Below the pieces are notes generated by a model. It was not told where the DNA came from. It did not search any database and worked only from the letters and a program-made list of their open reading frames with translations. This document shows, piece after piece, positions 45,302-56,021 of a DNA stretch of 64,000 nt. The DNA comes from Diplocarpon mali (taxonomy: Eukaryota; Ascomycota; Leotiomycetes; Helotiales; Drepanopezizaceae). Position numbers and translations under genes: made by a program. Numbering within the stretch: position 1 is the stretch's first letter; every line of letters begins with the position of its first letter. Location of the stretch: NCBI GenBank assembly GCA_024741835.1, contig JAENRP010000003.1, positions 65,394-129,393 on the forward strand, read 5' to 3'.

Positions 45302-47052
45302 ATGTCCATAATAACAGCTACAACATGGGTCCCTCGAGGGTTTGCTGCCCCATTCCCAAATAAGTACACCTTCGATGAGGAAGAATTCCAGCGCATCGCA
45401 GAGCTTGCGAAGCTTCAACTCGACGATGCCAATAAGGAATTGGAGGGTGCGCGTAATGAAGCTTCCGGCGAGAGTTGTCAGGATGTGGTGGAAGAAGATG
45501 ACAGATCAGATGATGAGGCTCCTACAGAGACAATCAAATCAAAAGGGTGAGACTGTTTAGTTATGTTTTGGTTAACCATCATTGACTTTTGTCCAGAGAC
45601 GAAGATGACGACCTGAAAGAGTATGACTTGGACAATTACGACGACGACGACGACGACGAAGATGAAGATAAGGCCGGAGACGGTGCCGGAATGGGCATGT
45701 TTGGAAATGTCAAATCGCTAGCCTACCACAAATCGAATGAAGATGATCCTTACATCACCATGAAAGAGAACGAAGAGGATGACGAGGACCGTGAGGAACT
45801 CCAAATACTAGCGACAGACAACATGCTTCTGGCAGCAAAAATCGAGGACGAGGTAGCACATCTCGAGGTATATGTCTACGAGGACGGTGCCGAAAATCTA
45901 TACGTACATCACGACATCATGCTACCAGCAATCCCTCTATGTTTAGAATGGCTGGATCTCCCGGTAGGGAAGACTAATATGGACCAGGGCTCGAGAGCGA
46001 ATTTCGTGGCTGTGGGTACATTCGATCCTGATATCGAAATCTGGGATCTGGACACCATCGATTGCATGTACCCGAACGCCATTCTTGGACGAGCCGGGGA
46101 GAATAGTAATGCCGGTGCAGAGGATCTCAAGAAGAAGAAGAAGAAGAAGAAGAAGTCGAAGCTGTCCAATGACAATTACCATGTAGATTCAGTTCTTTCC
46201 CTTGCAGCAAACAGACATCATCGAAATTTACTGGCCTCGTCTTCTGCGGACAAGACCGTAAAACTTTGGGATCTGAATACTACCAAATGCGCTAAATCAT
46301 ACAATTATCATACTGACAAAGTCTGTTCGCTGGCGTGGCATCCAAAGGAGACAACAGTCCTGTTAAGTGGTAGCTACGACCGGACTGTTGTAGCTGCGGA
46401 TATGAGAGCTCCAGATGCTAAAGCCCCAACCTGGGGAGTCGAAAGTGATGTCGAAACCGTTCGCTGGAACCCACACGACCCGAACTTCTTCTATGTATCG
46501 ACAGAGAGTGGCATTATCCACTACCACGATATTCGCAAGGCGCCTTCGAATCCAGCAGCAAGTAAGCCCGTCTGGATTCTTCAAGCACACGACGAGTCGG
46601 TCTCGGCTTTCGATATCAATCCTGTCATTCCTGGATTCATGGCTACTGGGTCTACAGACAGACATGTCAAGCTGTGGAACATACAGCCCTCAGGGCCTTC
46701 AATGGTGGTATCTCGAGACCTTGATGTAGGGAAAGTGTTCTCGACCACCTTCGCACCGGATGTGGAAGTAGGATTTAGATTAGCAGTGGCAGGTAGCAAA
46801 GGTCTCGTTCAAGTCTGGGTATGGATTCACCTCGACATCACCCAGGCAATTGCTGACACAGAAATGTAGGATACTTCTACGAATGCGGCAGTCAGACGAG
46901 CTTTTGCGGACAAAGTCACACCTGTTCAAGGAGAGATTAAGGAGAGGCTTGTCGGTGTCGATAATGACAGCAGTGAATCCGAATCTGGAGAAGAGCCTGA
47001 GGCTGGAGAAAACAACGGTGGCGAAGGCTGGGAATCAATGGACGAGGATTGA
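45302..47052 (+). CDS. PWP1: periodic tryptophan protein Pwp1 (549 aa)
   Basis: Three exons: 45302-45546, 45597-46818, 46870-47052; introns of 50 and 51 nt. WD40 protein of large-subunit ribosome biogenesis in the nucleolus. Begins ITATTWVPRGFAAPFP, the family N-terminus, then an acidic region with a (D/E)-rich run encoded by GAC repeats at about 45639-45670, MFGNVKSLAYHKSNEDDPYI, and WD repeats (FVAVGTFDPDIEIWDLD, LLASSSADKTVKLWDL, LLSGSYDRTVVAADMR, FMATGSTDRHVKLWNI, LAVAGSKGLVQVW). A nine-lysine run between the first WD repeats comes from an AAG microsatellite at 46129-46154 and may act as nucleolar signal. The last exon is acidic (ESESGEEPEAGENNGGEGW) and typical for the family. It shares a promoter with PRP16. 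Confidence 0.95.
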
Positions 47053-49350
47053 AGTGACTAGAGGAGGTATTGAATTGACGGAACTAGAATGTGCGTTTGT
47101 GCTCCGAACGCTCTCTTCGATGTTCGACATCACCTTCTACAACGTCCGCCCTCACAGTGCCTATGGCTCTCGGATCGAAAGTAGGGGCCTGCTGTTGAGA
47201 GTTCCAGCGATCAAATTGGCGCGTCGCTGCTGAACACTGTAGACAACATGCTCTCGGCATCGATTTCGAATTTATGTTGTCACAACTTACAACCTGGTGG
47301 TAGGATGTATTGATGAGACGAACGATGAAAACCCCACTACGCTTAACGCACTGATAAGATGCGTTCAAAGTCTGATTAGTCCATTTTGTTTTTGGCTCAA
47401 CACGGATATGCGTCATCCGTATCGCAAGTGCAACTCGGAGTCATGGCCCAGCACTTTCACCGCCGGTGAAGTTGCTGTGTGTTACCACTGTCTATTTCCT
47501 GCTGTCTTCTCGGGCATCTTCACTTGTGTTTTGGTGGTTTGGCTCATCCCTGCAGAAGATAACACAATCTTGGTGCAAGATCTTGCTCTTCTTTTCCTAA
47601 GCCGAGTCCACATTCCTCTAATGGCATCCCCTACTCGGACTTGTTTCGTATCCCTGGGAACTTGGCGCGCGCAATCCAGGTGCTAGGGGTGCGACATCCC
47701 AAGGTTCAATGATCGTCTCTTCTCTTGAAACGTGAAACATCGGACGGCCCACCAATGACAGCTCCTATGGCCAGCCTGCCCATGTTAGCCCCGACAGTGA
47801 GACCCTGTCCGCCTAGCCGCCGGTCTCAGGAGAAACAAAAGAAAGCACTTTGGGGGAGGGGTAAGCAGATGCTGATACTCTACTGTAAGAGTAAGACGCA
47901 AAACATTTCCGCGTCGATTCCCTTTCCTGGCATGCTCCGTAAAGCTAGACATGCAAGCACTACAGGATATACGAGTAGCAGCGCTGTACGAGTAGCGTGG
48001 AACGAAACGCGCACAGCTCTGGCAGAGCGGCTAGAGAGCAAGACGCAAATCATCATCGGCCAGGGCCGGGCGAACAGACGATTAGGCAGAACCGAGTCGA
48101 GGAGGCACGGGAACGCGAGGTAGGTGTGGAATGGAGTGATATGGAGTCGATGTCAAAGCTCCCCGGACGATGCAGACGGAAAGGAGCCAAAGCAGAAGCG
48201 GAACCTCATTGAACAGGAACGGAATCACCGTCTCTCTCCAGCAAGTCGAGATCGGCCAACAAGAAGCCGGTCGATCAGCTTTGAAGAAGCGCCAAGGGCA
48301 GAGCGGGGGAAAAGGGGGAGAAGGGGAAGAGACGGTCATTACCCTCTCTGTAGAGGACTGTGGGCAAGGTTTTGCAGTCGAGCCCGTGTCCAGACACTTA
48401 GCTGCCTACCAGTACATCTTCTCGGGACTCTCTCTCGCGCTCTCTCCTCGTAGTCCATTTTATTCAGTAGGCTGCAGATGTGGGCATATCCTTCGTACCG
48501 ACTTTGACCAAGCCAGAACTCACTTGAACATACTCCTGGGAATTCAAGGTCCACGTTTGCGGCCCACTGGAAAAAGGGAGTATCTTGCCTAAGGTTTAAG
48601 GTACAAGGTGGCCCTTGCAGCGACTCTAGCTGCCCAGCTGCCTAGCTGCATACCTTAAACACCACTGCGGCGCCCAGTATTTTGGCCTCGTAAAATCTCC
48701 TTCCCTCCCTTCCATGCCAGCTCGCTCTCGCAGCATCAGTCATTCAATCAATCCCTGAATCAGTCCATCTCTCAATGAATCGACCCGGTCGTCGAACCCT
48801 TCCCGCATCACATTCGCTCATTTCGAACCTGGTTGTTTGAACGCTCCTTTTCAACAATCTTTCGGNNNNNNNNNNNNATCTCAGCAGCGCAAGAAATCCA
48901 TCAATTTCCACCCAACGGACAGCGTCCGGGCCAATATCACTTCGCTCAGTGCAACCGCTCCGCCGAACGAACGAAATCAATACGACACGCAATATTCCAC
49001 GCCGTACATCTTACATTCCACACATACCTTGGACTCTAACTGGACTCGACAATTCCCCCATCCCAATCCGCCCCCGGATTCGTGTCTTGTGGTACGATCG
49101 ACTGCGACCCCTCACCTCGTCTCGCCCAACCGCTCCGATACAAAAGATTCACCTGGAAATCTCTGTAATTCGCAAGCCCCTGGTCGGCTCCGAATAAAGC
49201 ACCACCTCCACCTGAACAGGCAGGACTTGTTGCCGAAGGCTGCCATCTCCCCCCAGGTATATCTGCTGGAGCCCACTTGCGAGTCGATAATCTCGATTGT
49301 TGGGAAAAGGAAAACGCATCCTACCTTCCACCTCCCGTCTACTTGGCAAA
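47053..49350. other. 2.3 kb without a supported exon; promoter and leader of the next gene
   Basis: Frames up to 140 codons occur but none shows a family or a consistent splice partner. From about 48690 the plus strand turns into CT-rich, CAATCAATC-like sequence, typical of a long fungal 5' leader, and continues to the ATG at 49351. A 12-N assembly gap lies at 48866-48877. Leader introns are possible but cannot be placed. Confidence 0.45.
48866..48877. other. short assembly gap (12 N)
   Basis: Unresolved bases within the presumed leader of the gene at 49351. Gap length may be nominal. Confidence 0.95.
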
Positions 49351-50046
49351 ATGTCTCTCACAAAGGCTTTCACCAAACGGGGCACCAAGTCCAAATCCCC
49401 ACTGGGCCATATGAAGATTTCGGCGCCCTTGGAACTGATCTCCACGACCAACATGCTATCATACAACGCACCGGATATTTATCCGAGCAGCGGTGCCTCG
49501 AGATCCTCTCAATCCGGAGACGAGTCAGATAGGTCGCCTTTGGATGTGTCGACTCCCATGACTTCTCCAGACAATTCCTCGATGGAGTGTTCGCCCATAA
49601 CGCCAGAGTCAGAGCATCTGTCTGGCTACTTCGGTGCATCTTCGGGGAGAACAATTCCTCCTGGTAAAGAGGCTCCCATCATTCCGCAACGATCGCCCTC
49701 CCACACCAAAAAGCTCAGTGTCGAGAGGTCAAACTCCAGAATAACTGCTTCGCGGAAAGGCAGCACGCCAAGTGTTCAACCCTACAGCAGCGTGTTCAAT
49801 ACGAATTTCGATACTTCCGAACAAAAACATCACCCTTTCGGCAACGAGCTCGCTCAGGTCACGGAGATAGCCGAGGACTATGGCATCACGAGGGAGACAC
49901 TGGCAGTGATTGACGAGGAAGAGCATTACTTGATCTCTCATGGTCTGTTGAAATTCGGCGCCGATGATTACATGAGCGAGATTCACGGCCTGTTTCTCAA
50001 CACATTCGGCCCAGCCAACCCAGCCATGTCGTCGAAGTGGATTTAG
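49351..50046 (+). CDS. conserved ascomycete protein of unknown function (231 aa)
   Basis: Single exon from an ATG in good context (GCAAAATGTC). Residues 1-25 are basic (SLTKAFTKRGTKSKS). Residues 50-140 are Ser/Pro-rich with many SP/TP sites (RSPLDVSTPMTSP, CSPITPESE), possible MAPK or CDK targets. Only the C-terminal 70 residues look folded: a helical segment ITRETLAVIDEEEHYLISHG, then LLKFGADDYMSEIHGLF and a conserved-looking end NTFGPANPAMSSKWI. No catalytic motif, TM or signal peptide. The long CT-rich leader upstream suggests regulated expression. I cannot assign a function; the pattern of a disordered phospho-rich front and a short conserved tail fits a regulatory or adaptor protein. 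Confidence 0.75.
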   Translation: MSLTKAFTKRGTKSKSPLGHMKISAPLELISTTNMLSYNAPDIYPSSGASRSSQSGDESDRSPLDVSTPMTSPDNSSMECSPITPESEHLSGYFGASSGRTIPPGKEAPIIPQRSPSHTKKLSVERSNSRITASRKGSTPSVQPYSSVFNTNFDTSEQKHHPFGNELAQVTEIAEDYGITRETLAVIDEEEHYLISHGLLKFGADDYMSEIHGLFLNTFGPANPAMSSKWI

Positions 50047-51412
50047 TGGGGCCGGTTTCCAACTTGTCCACGGAGACTTCATCTCTGCGCCTTTATTTTT
50101 TGTACATACTGGTAATTTGGACAAGCGTCCTTCTTTCTTACACTCCTTCAAAACTCGGTTATCGAAGTTCTTTGTCTGGCTTTGCGAAAAGGGGGCGAGG
50201 AGTTTCGGGCTGGGAAGAGCAGTTATGGCAGTACCCCGTGCTGGGGATTTTTGGCTGCTACACACTCATTTTTCAACATTTGATAAGCACGCTCCCTACG
50301 GTAGCCTTTGTGTGCAGAAGAGATGAAAGCTAGACGCAGGCAATGTGGGCTCACCCAGTAAATCTCACACACTAAAGCAATACAAAATCATACAAATCAA
50401 TTCATTGCCTATCAATACACATAAGTATAGTTGGCTTTCCATTGGGAGCAGACCGGAGAAATTTCAGGCTATTTACATAGAAAACTGCGCGTCTCCTTCC
50501 TGGATGATTTCCACGTTGAAGACATCAATCTGAACGCAAGATGCTTCCGGTCCGCACCCAAACCGCCGCTATCCAACCTCACTACCGCAAATCATTACCC
50601 GGTCTCCGGGTTTCTTTCCCAGTCTACCACCACTACCCGCGATTTGCCTACTTCGGTCGGCGGATTAAGGAGAACCCACCGAATGGTGCCCCACTACCGG
50701 GCAAAGAAGAATATACTTTGGTAAATCAATGTGCTACGAGGTAGGAAAGGGAAAAGCCGAGTGGCTGGGAAAATTGCCCGATGCGTGATCATATCCACCG
50801 TACCAGGGATGGATAAGGCCAAGTAGTATCCTTTGTGGACTAATATATTACTCTATATATTACTCTACCCAGTATACTTCGGTAAGATTTAATCCTTCTA
50901 GCTCAAAGAGTCCATTTTAAGTGTTAAAGCATTTCGGCGCACTTTCGCTTGCTCTTTCTAAGCCGTCGGCGCAGGTGGAGAATCTCTTAATTTCCCGTGG
51001 GGTTCGCCTAGGCACACATATAGTAAAGATATCGCATACCAATCCACCCAAGCTGCTTCTGCTCGTTCTGCTATCGTGTAAAGCTGGTTGGCTAGCTTAG
51101 AGAGAGGGAAGGTCGTGTGGAGTTTGTTGTTTGTGAAATCGGCATGAGGGAAGAGTTTGTGGTGATGGTGTTGAGTATGGTAGTTGGATTCTCGAGAGTT
51201 TGTATAACATGTTTCTTATGATGATATCTTTGAAAACATTGAGTGTTATAACTGCATGACAGGAAAAAGGTTGGGTGCGGGTGTGTGTGCCTTACGGCCT
51301 CACGCCATTTTAATCGATTCCGCATTTGCTGCCCTGGCTCTGGTCCACTGTACCAAGTCGAGCCGGGCTGTTTTGCAGTTACAGCTATTACCCGAGGGGG
51401 GTTGAATACGTA
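50047..51412. other. 3' flank and AT-rich DNA before the MITE cluster
   Basis: No exon found. From about 50820 the DNA becomes AT-rich with TATATTACTCTA-type repeats (50845-50866). A minus-strand frame at 51092-51574 runs into the MITE at 51413 and is not credible. Confidence 0.45.
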
Positions 51413-51542
51413 TACATCGTCGCAGGCCAAACCAACGCCACATGAAAGTATAATATACCCACCCTGATAGACCCACTTCGAAACTTCCCCGCGAGTGAGC
51501 GCTAATGTGGTGTTTGTTAGGAGTTTGGCCTGCGACGAAGTA
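51413..51542. mobile_element. MITE with CGTCGCAGGCCAAAC inverted repeats (130 bp)
   Basis: Left end TACATCGTCGCAGGCCAAAC and inverted right end TACTTCGTCGCAGGCCAAAC match over 20 bp with one difference and are bounded by TA. Subterminal CGCCACATGAAAGTATAAT (left) and GCTAATGTGGTGTTTGTTAG (right) recur in other copies nearby. No coding capacity; a non-autonomous element of a TA-inserting superfamily. Confidence 0.8.
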
Positions 51543-51934
51543 AATCCCCCCTTTGAGCTGGTTTGGGGAATCACAAGATGGCCTTATCTCGAAAAACTTA
51601 AGGCGGAGAAGATAACCTCGGGCTTGTCATGTTTGGCAAGTGGATCTGAAGAGGAGGGGCTGCTTCAAGCGCGCTCTGCTTGAGGTGAAGCTTGATACTT
51701 GTTTATATCGAAAGGAAATAAATGAAATCAGCCACATGGTCAGAATATATTCAAAGTCTCTTTATTCGTGGCACTTGGAAAGAGAGCGAATCTGATACCG
51801 AAAGTCACTGGCGCTGATAGGCGCTGCAAAAACAGCTCTATCATGCAAGATGGGAGGGCTTGTCAAACCCAGGCCTGACTCCAAGTAACAGAGAGACTGG
51901 GCAAGAAACATTGCAGAAGCGAGAGAACTAAGCA

Positions 51935-52040
51935 AGCTCAACAATCATTATATGAAAGTATACCTTCCTTGGCCTTGTAAACGCGTGTTAAACCAACCTT
52001 GAAGGCACGCTAATGTGGTGTTTGTTTAGCCTGCGACGAC
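51935..52040. mobile_element. decayed copy of the CGTCGCAGGC MITE
   Basis: Contains ATATGAAAGTATA near 51949-51961 and CACGCTAATGTGGTGTTTGT followed by GCCTGCGACGA at 52006-52039, in the same order and spacing as the copy at 51413-51542. The left terminal repeat is missing or unrecognisable, and the right end abuts the next copy. Confidence 0.55.
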
Positions 52041-52382
52041 AAGCAAACACCATATGAAAGTGTAATTTAACGTTACAACCCCACCCTAACACCCCTTCAA
52101 CTATACTTTCCTGTAGTATCTGCTTGGCCCGCGTTGAAGTCGTAAAATCCACTAAAAATCCACCATTGTACGCACGCCAATGTGTACTTAGTATCATGGG
52201 TAAATAATGTACAATTCTAGGCCGTGCACACTAGATACTTGGCGAATCGTTATAGATAAATCATTGGCTGTACCCCCTGTATATGAGCCCTGTTAATGGA
52301 AACCGGTAGAATTACGCACAGACAGCACTTGTACATTATTTCAGGCATGTACTAAGTAGTTTGTCTCGCCTGCGACGAAGTA
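52030..52382. mobile_element. CGTCGCAGGC MITE interrupted by a second element
   Basis: Starts near GCGACGACAAGCAAACACCA with TATGAAAGTGTAAT and ends CGCCTGCGACGAAGTA at 52367-52382. Its right arm (GCACGCCAATGTG ... GTTTGTCTCGCCTGCGACG) is split by the TA-flanked insert at 52187-52356; without the insert it matches the right arm of the 51413-51542 copy. Nested insertion shows the Tc1-like derivative came later. Confidence 0.65.
52187..52356 (-). mobile_element. 170-bp deletion derivative of the Tc1-like element
   Basis: TA-flanked (52185-52186 and 52357-52358) with TIRs CTTAGTATCATGGGTAAATA and, inverted, CTTAGTACATGCCTGAAATA. Both halves match the element at 20800-21252 in reverse orientation with few mismatches, but about 280 bp including the transposase start are missing. 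The deletion joins at a shared GGC (CTTGGC / GGCGAATCG), a microhomology junction typical of internally deleted MITEs. Confidence 0.85.
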
Positions 52383-53364
52383 TGAGGAGGTCAGCGCTGA
52401 TAAGATGATTGGAGCTAAGTCTTCTGTTGCTTTTGTACTAAGACATCAGTACACAGTTCCTGAAAGAAGAGGGAAAAAGCCATTTTCTGAAGAGGTAGAT
52501 CACCCCTAGAACGAATAGAGGTTTCTCTACTTGCTTTTGAGGCTTGCCATCTACGGTATAGGCTGAACTGAACTCAATCATGGTGGTACGAATTGGGGTA
52601 GGAATCGTCGTAGTAGTATAGTAGTGGATTGTTCCAGCTGTAATAAGCACTATATGAAACTGGGACTGAACTCTGCAAACCTACTGTTGCATTGGACTTG
52701 AGACTAAGGCGGTTATGATTATGCCTGCGACCAAGTATGTATTACTTTGCCGCGAACCGAACAAAAACCATATTAGCATGTGTGTGAGAGTATGTTTTAG
52801 CCAGGGTATAGATCGACTGGAAAGTAGGTAGGAATTCCCAGAAATTCGACTACCTGAATGCGACAAATCCTAGGGTTTAGATGAAAAACTCAAGTTTTCC
52901 AGATTTGCAAGCTTTACATTAAGTATCTCAAATTTCTTTCTCAAAATCTCTTTCACCAAGTACGATGAGCCAGGTTTCTAGCTATTCAGCTTCTAACTTT
53001 TGATGATCAGAAGTATATTGTTTTCACCCCCAGCGGTGTGGAAAGCTATTATGTGGGTTTTCGGATCCACGGTGCAGAGGTACTCAACCTACCAGGAGAA
53101 AATCTTTCACACCGCTTTCACGAAGCATAGCGAGTAGCAGTGTATCGTCATGGCGCTTTCTAATTATGTGAATCAGCCGTCTACCTTTGCTCGGTATAAG
53201 CGGCGTGATGGATTTCCCCTGGCACCTCTGTAGTCTAAAATAAAAAGAGAGTACTATGCAGTCTCGGCCTACTAAATGCAAGTTAGGTAAGTTGCGGGAA
53301 AACTGGAGCCGAACTGGAGCCGGTGTAGGTTGCCTTCAAGACGACGTAGCTACAGTAGTAATAA

Positions 53365-53473
53365 TACTTTGTTGCAGGCCAAACACATCAGCGCACCGCT
53401 TGGAGCAGCTTAAAGTGCGTCTATAAGATCAGACATACTTGCATATAATGTATGTTTGGCGCGTGCAGAAGTA
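53365..53473. mobile_element. MITE related to the CGTCGCAGGC family (109 bp)
   Basis: Left end TACTTTGTTGCAGGCCAAAC and inverted right end TACTTCTGCACGCGCCAAAC with ACATA-type subterminal sequence, bounded by TA. The core differs from the 51 kb copies, so it is a diverged or separate subfamily. Noncoding. Confidence 0.6.
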
Positions 53474-56021
53474 TCAACAGAATCAAGCTCTATATAGTAG
53501 TTACTCTCTTCTATGTAGAGCTTTCTATACTTACCCTAGTCGTAATTCCAGGCTAGGATTTAGGTCTAGCTTTATACCATGCAAAAGCATTTAAACAACT
53601 TAGAGGTAGAGTCTTCCTGGTACATATTACTTTGAACATCACGAGCTGCCAAAGTATACATCCAATACCTAGATGAAGGAATAGAGCATAGTAAACCGCT
53701 GTAGACACGTAGAAAAATCTTCTTCGGGCTTGAGGAGGGATGCTGATTGTAGGGGCTAACACGCAGTGAGCCTTTACTTTCTACGTCGAAATCCTACATC
53801 CTACGACGATAACTGTACCTCTAACGGCGAACATGACGCCGATCAAAGGCTTGAGTGCGAACCAAAATAATCTAAGGATGTAGATACAGGTCAGAGAATC
53901 CGAAGGCGAGGTGCTTCGGCTATGACAGCTGTGGACAATAGAAAAGTCACGTGTACAGTGTGTATATGGGATTGTTATTAAGCTACTACGTCTAAGGTAG
54001 GTAGATGGCTATCTTGGGAAGGTTTGATATTGCTGATTTCAGCATAAGAGCATATCCCAAAAGAGATACCAGAGGGGTTTTTCACACCGCCCACACTGAG
54101 GAGGAGAAAACGGCAAAATTTAATAGTCACCTCATACTCACGAGGGTACCTCGAAGTAGAAAGGCGCAATGCGATATTCTGCCACGCAAAGCGGTGTGAG
54201 AGCTTGCCTCTTGTTCTAAGCATAATTTAATTTGGCCTGAGGCAAACTCTAGGCTCTCGGAAATCTACCCTGTCCTGCTTTGGAAATTTCTTGCTTTGAA
54301 TCCCTACATTGATGTACATGCCCAAACCGCAGCGAAACTTACTCTCGGCAAGAATCAACACACTGTGGTACATGAAATGTCTTCGACATCCAAAGGGATA
54401 TCTAGTTTCAGCTCAGTAAGCTTCCCCCGCATCTGCTCTCTACCATTTCCATCTACCTTACGAGCAGTGTTTCACCAGCTTGACCACGAGCGAAGAGCAT
54501 ACAATGATGAGATCTCCCATAAATAATCTTCAGGAAGAGCCGGAAAAGGCAGGCGTCACATTTCAGGCGACCGTGTTGGCATCGCCACATGCAGCGGGCT
54601 CGTCGTGGCGTCAGCGGTGCTTAGACTATTCGGGTTTCTGAAGTTCCAACTGCTTCTCCTCCAGCTTCGGTTGCACACCTGTTTTGGCTCATATGCTAAC
54701 GCGAACCCAGTTTAGGATCATTGGAGGCTGAGCCATTGGCAGGAGATGCGGTTTGTGGCGGGATGTCGACGGTGAGGGTCCGAGGCTGGCGTCTCGAGAG
54801 ACGGGAAGCTGCTGCTATCAAGCCTGGACTTGCAATTCATACAACACTTGGGTTATGGGACAAGGCTGGTCTGCGATTGCAAGACAGTTGCAAGTGCAGG
54901 CTGAAGGATTCATTTTCCATGGAGATATCTGTGTCCCCTTGTGGCCAGAGTATGCAACGTAAGTGCTTACGGTGGACGGAAGGGTGAAGTGAGACGCCTT
55001 GCTTGATGAGACACAAGTGTAGGATTTCCATTGACTAGATAGTGTATGTGTCACGATCAGCTAACCATGCCGAATTGCTCTGGTTTTCCTTGCATTTTCT
55101 TGATGCTACCGCACAGCCGATTTTCTGCGCAACCACGCGCTTGATTCTACCCCAAATGCCCTAGATTTATGCATATTTGCAGACTTGTCATAGTCCCGGC
55201 TTCTGGTATCGCAGACTCAAAACGCGATCTGGCCAATCTGTAGTTTGATATTAATATGCATTTCTTGATTTACCACGCATTTCTGATGCCATCTTTCTAG
55301 CAGATTTTTTGAACACTCTTCTTGCCTCGATCTCCACGCTACACCTACAACGCCTCTTTGGTGGCCAGCTAGACTCGTTGCAGCTTGTAAACACTGTAGG
55401 TAACCCTCACGGCTGATGCCACCCCAAGCTCGGTTGTTCCGACTACCATACACTTGAGGATTTGACCAAGCTTGGGAAGGGCATCTTGCAAAATAATTGC
55501 GCTAGGGAGAGACCCGTATATCTGCGGCTCGGGGATAAGCGTCGTGTATGATTCGCGAAGCGCGTCGGTAATAGCTGGCGCTCGCTTAACGGGGTAAACA
55601 AGTCGAGGCCTGTGTACATCCCTGGAAATCTATACCAACATCCTGCCGAAAGAGCGGCCACTACAGACAGCCTTGAAAATCACCGTTCTCCATTGATCTT
55701 CTTGGATCCACCCGGACTTTGAAATGTTTGCTGCTGAGACAACACGCCAAAAAAATACAACCAATAATAATTATGAATGTATGGACCTAATCAAATATTT
55801 TTCCAATGGACGCAATCACTCGGCGCCAGAGAACAAAAGAAAGACCCCTGTAGTCCAGCTATACTGCTTGAAGGTATGGCTTTCCTATACTCTCCAAGGA
55901 TGCCTAGCTTTCCTTCGGAGAGTCGAACTACTTGTCGTCTACAGGCGATTTTTGTGATTTTCCTGTCTTTCGTTCCAGGAGCCCAACGCCAACACCACAC
56001 AAGATCGTGGATCCAAGTCTC
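53474..56021. other. 2.5 kb without a supported gene
   Basis: AT-rich to about 54500, then mixed composition. The longest frames (54721-54987 plus, 55443-55661 minus) show neither a family nor splice partners. Relics of further elements are likely but I cannot delimit them. Confidence 0.4.

Noticed and set aside
47725..48592. Frames of 109-140 codons downstream of PWP1
   Set aside because: Overlapping alternatives, no motif, no consistent splicing; more likely promoter or leader DNA.
54721..54987. 88-codon plus-strand frame in the transposon-rich block
   Set aside because: No family and another frame is equally open; probably chance.
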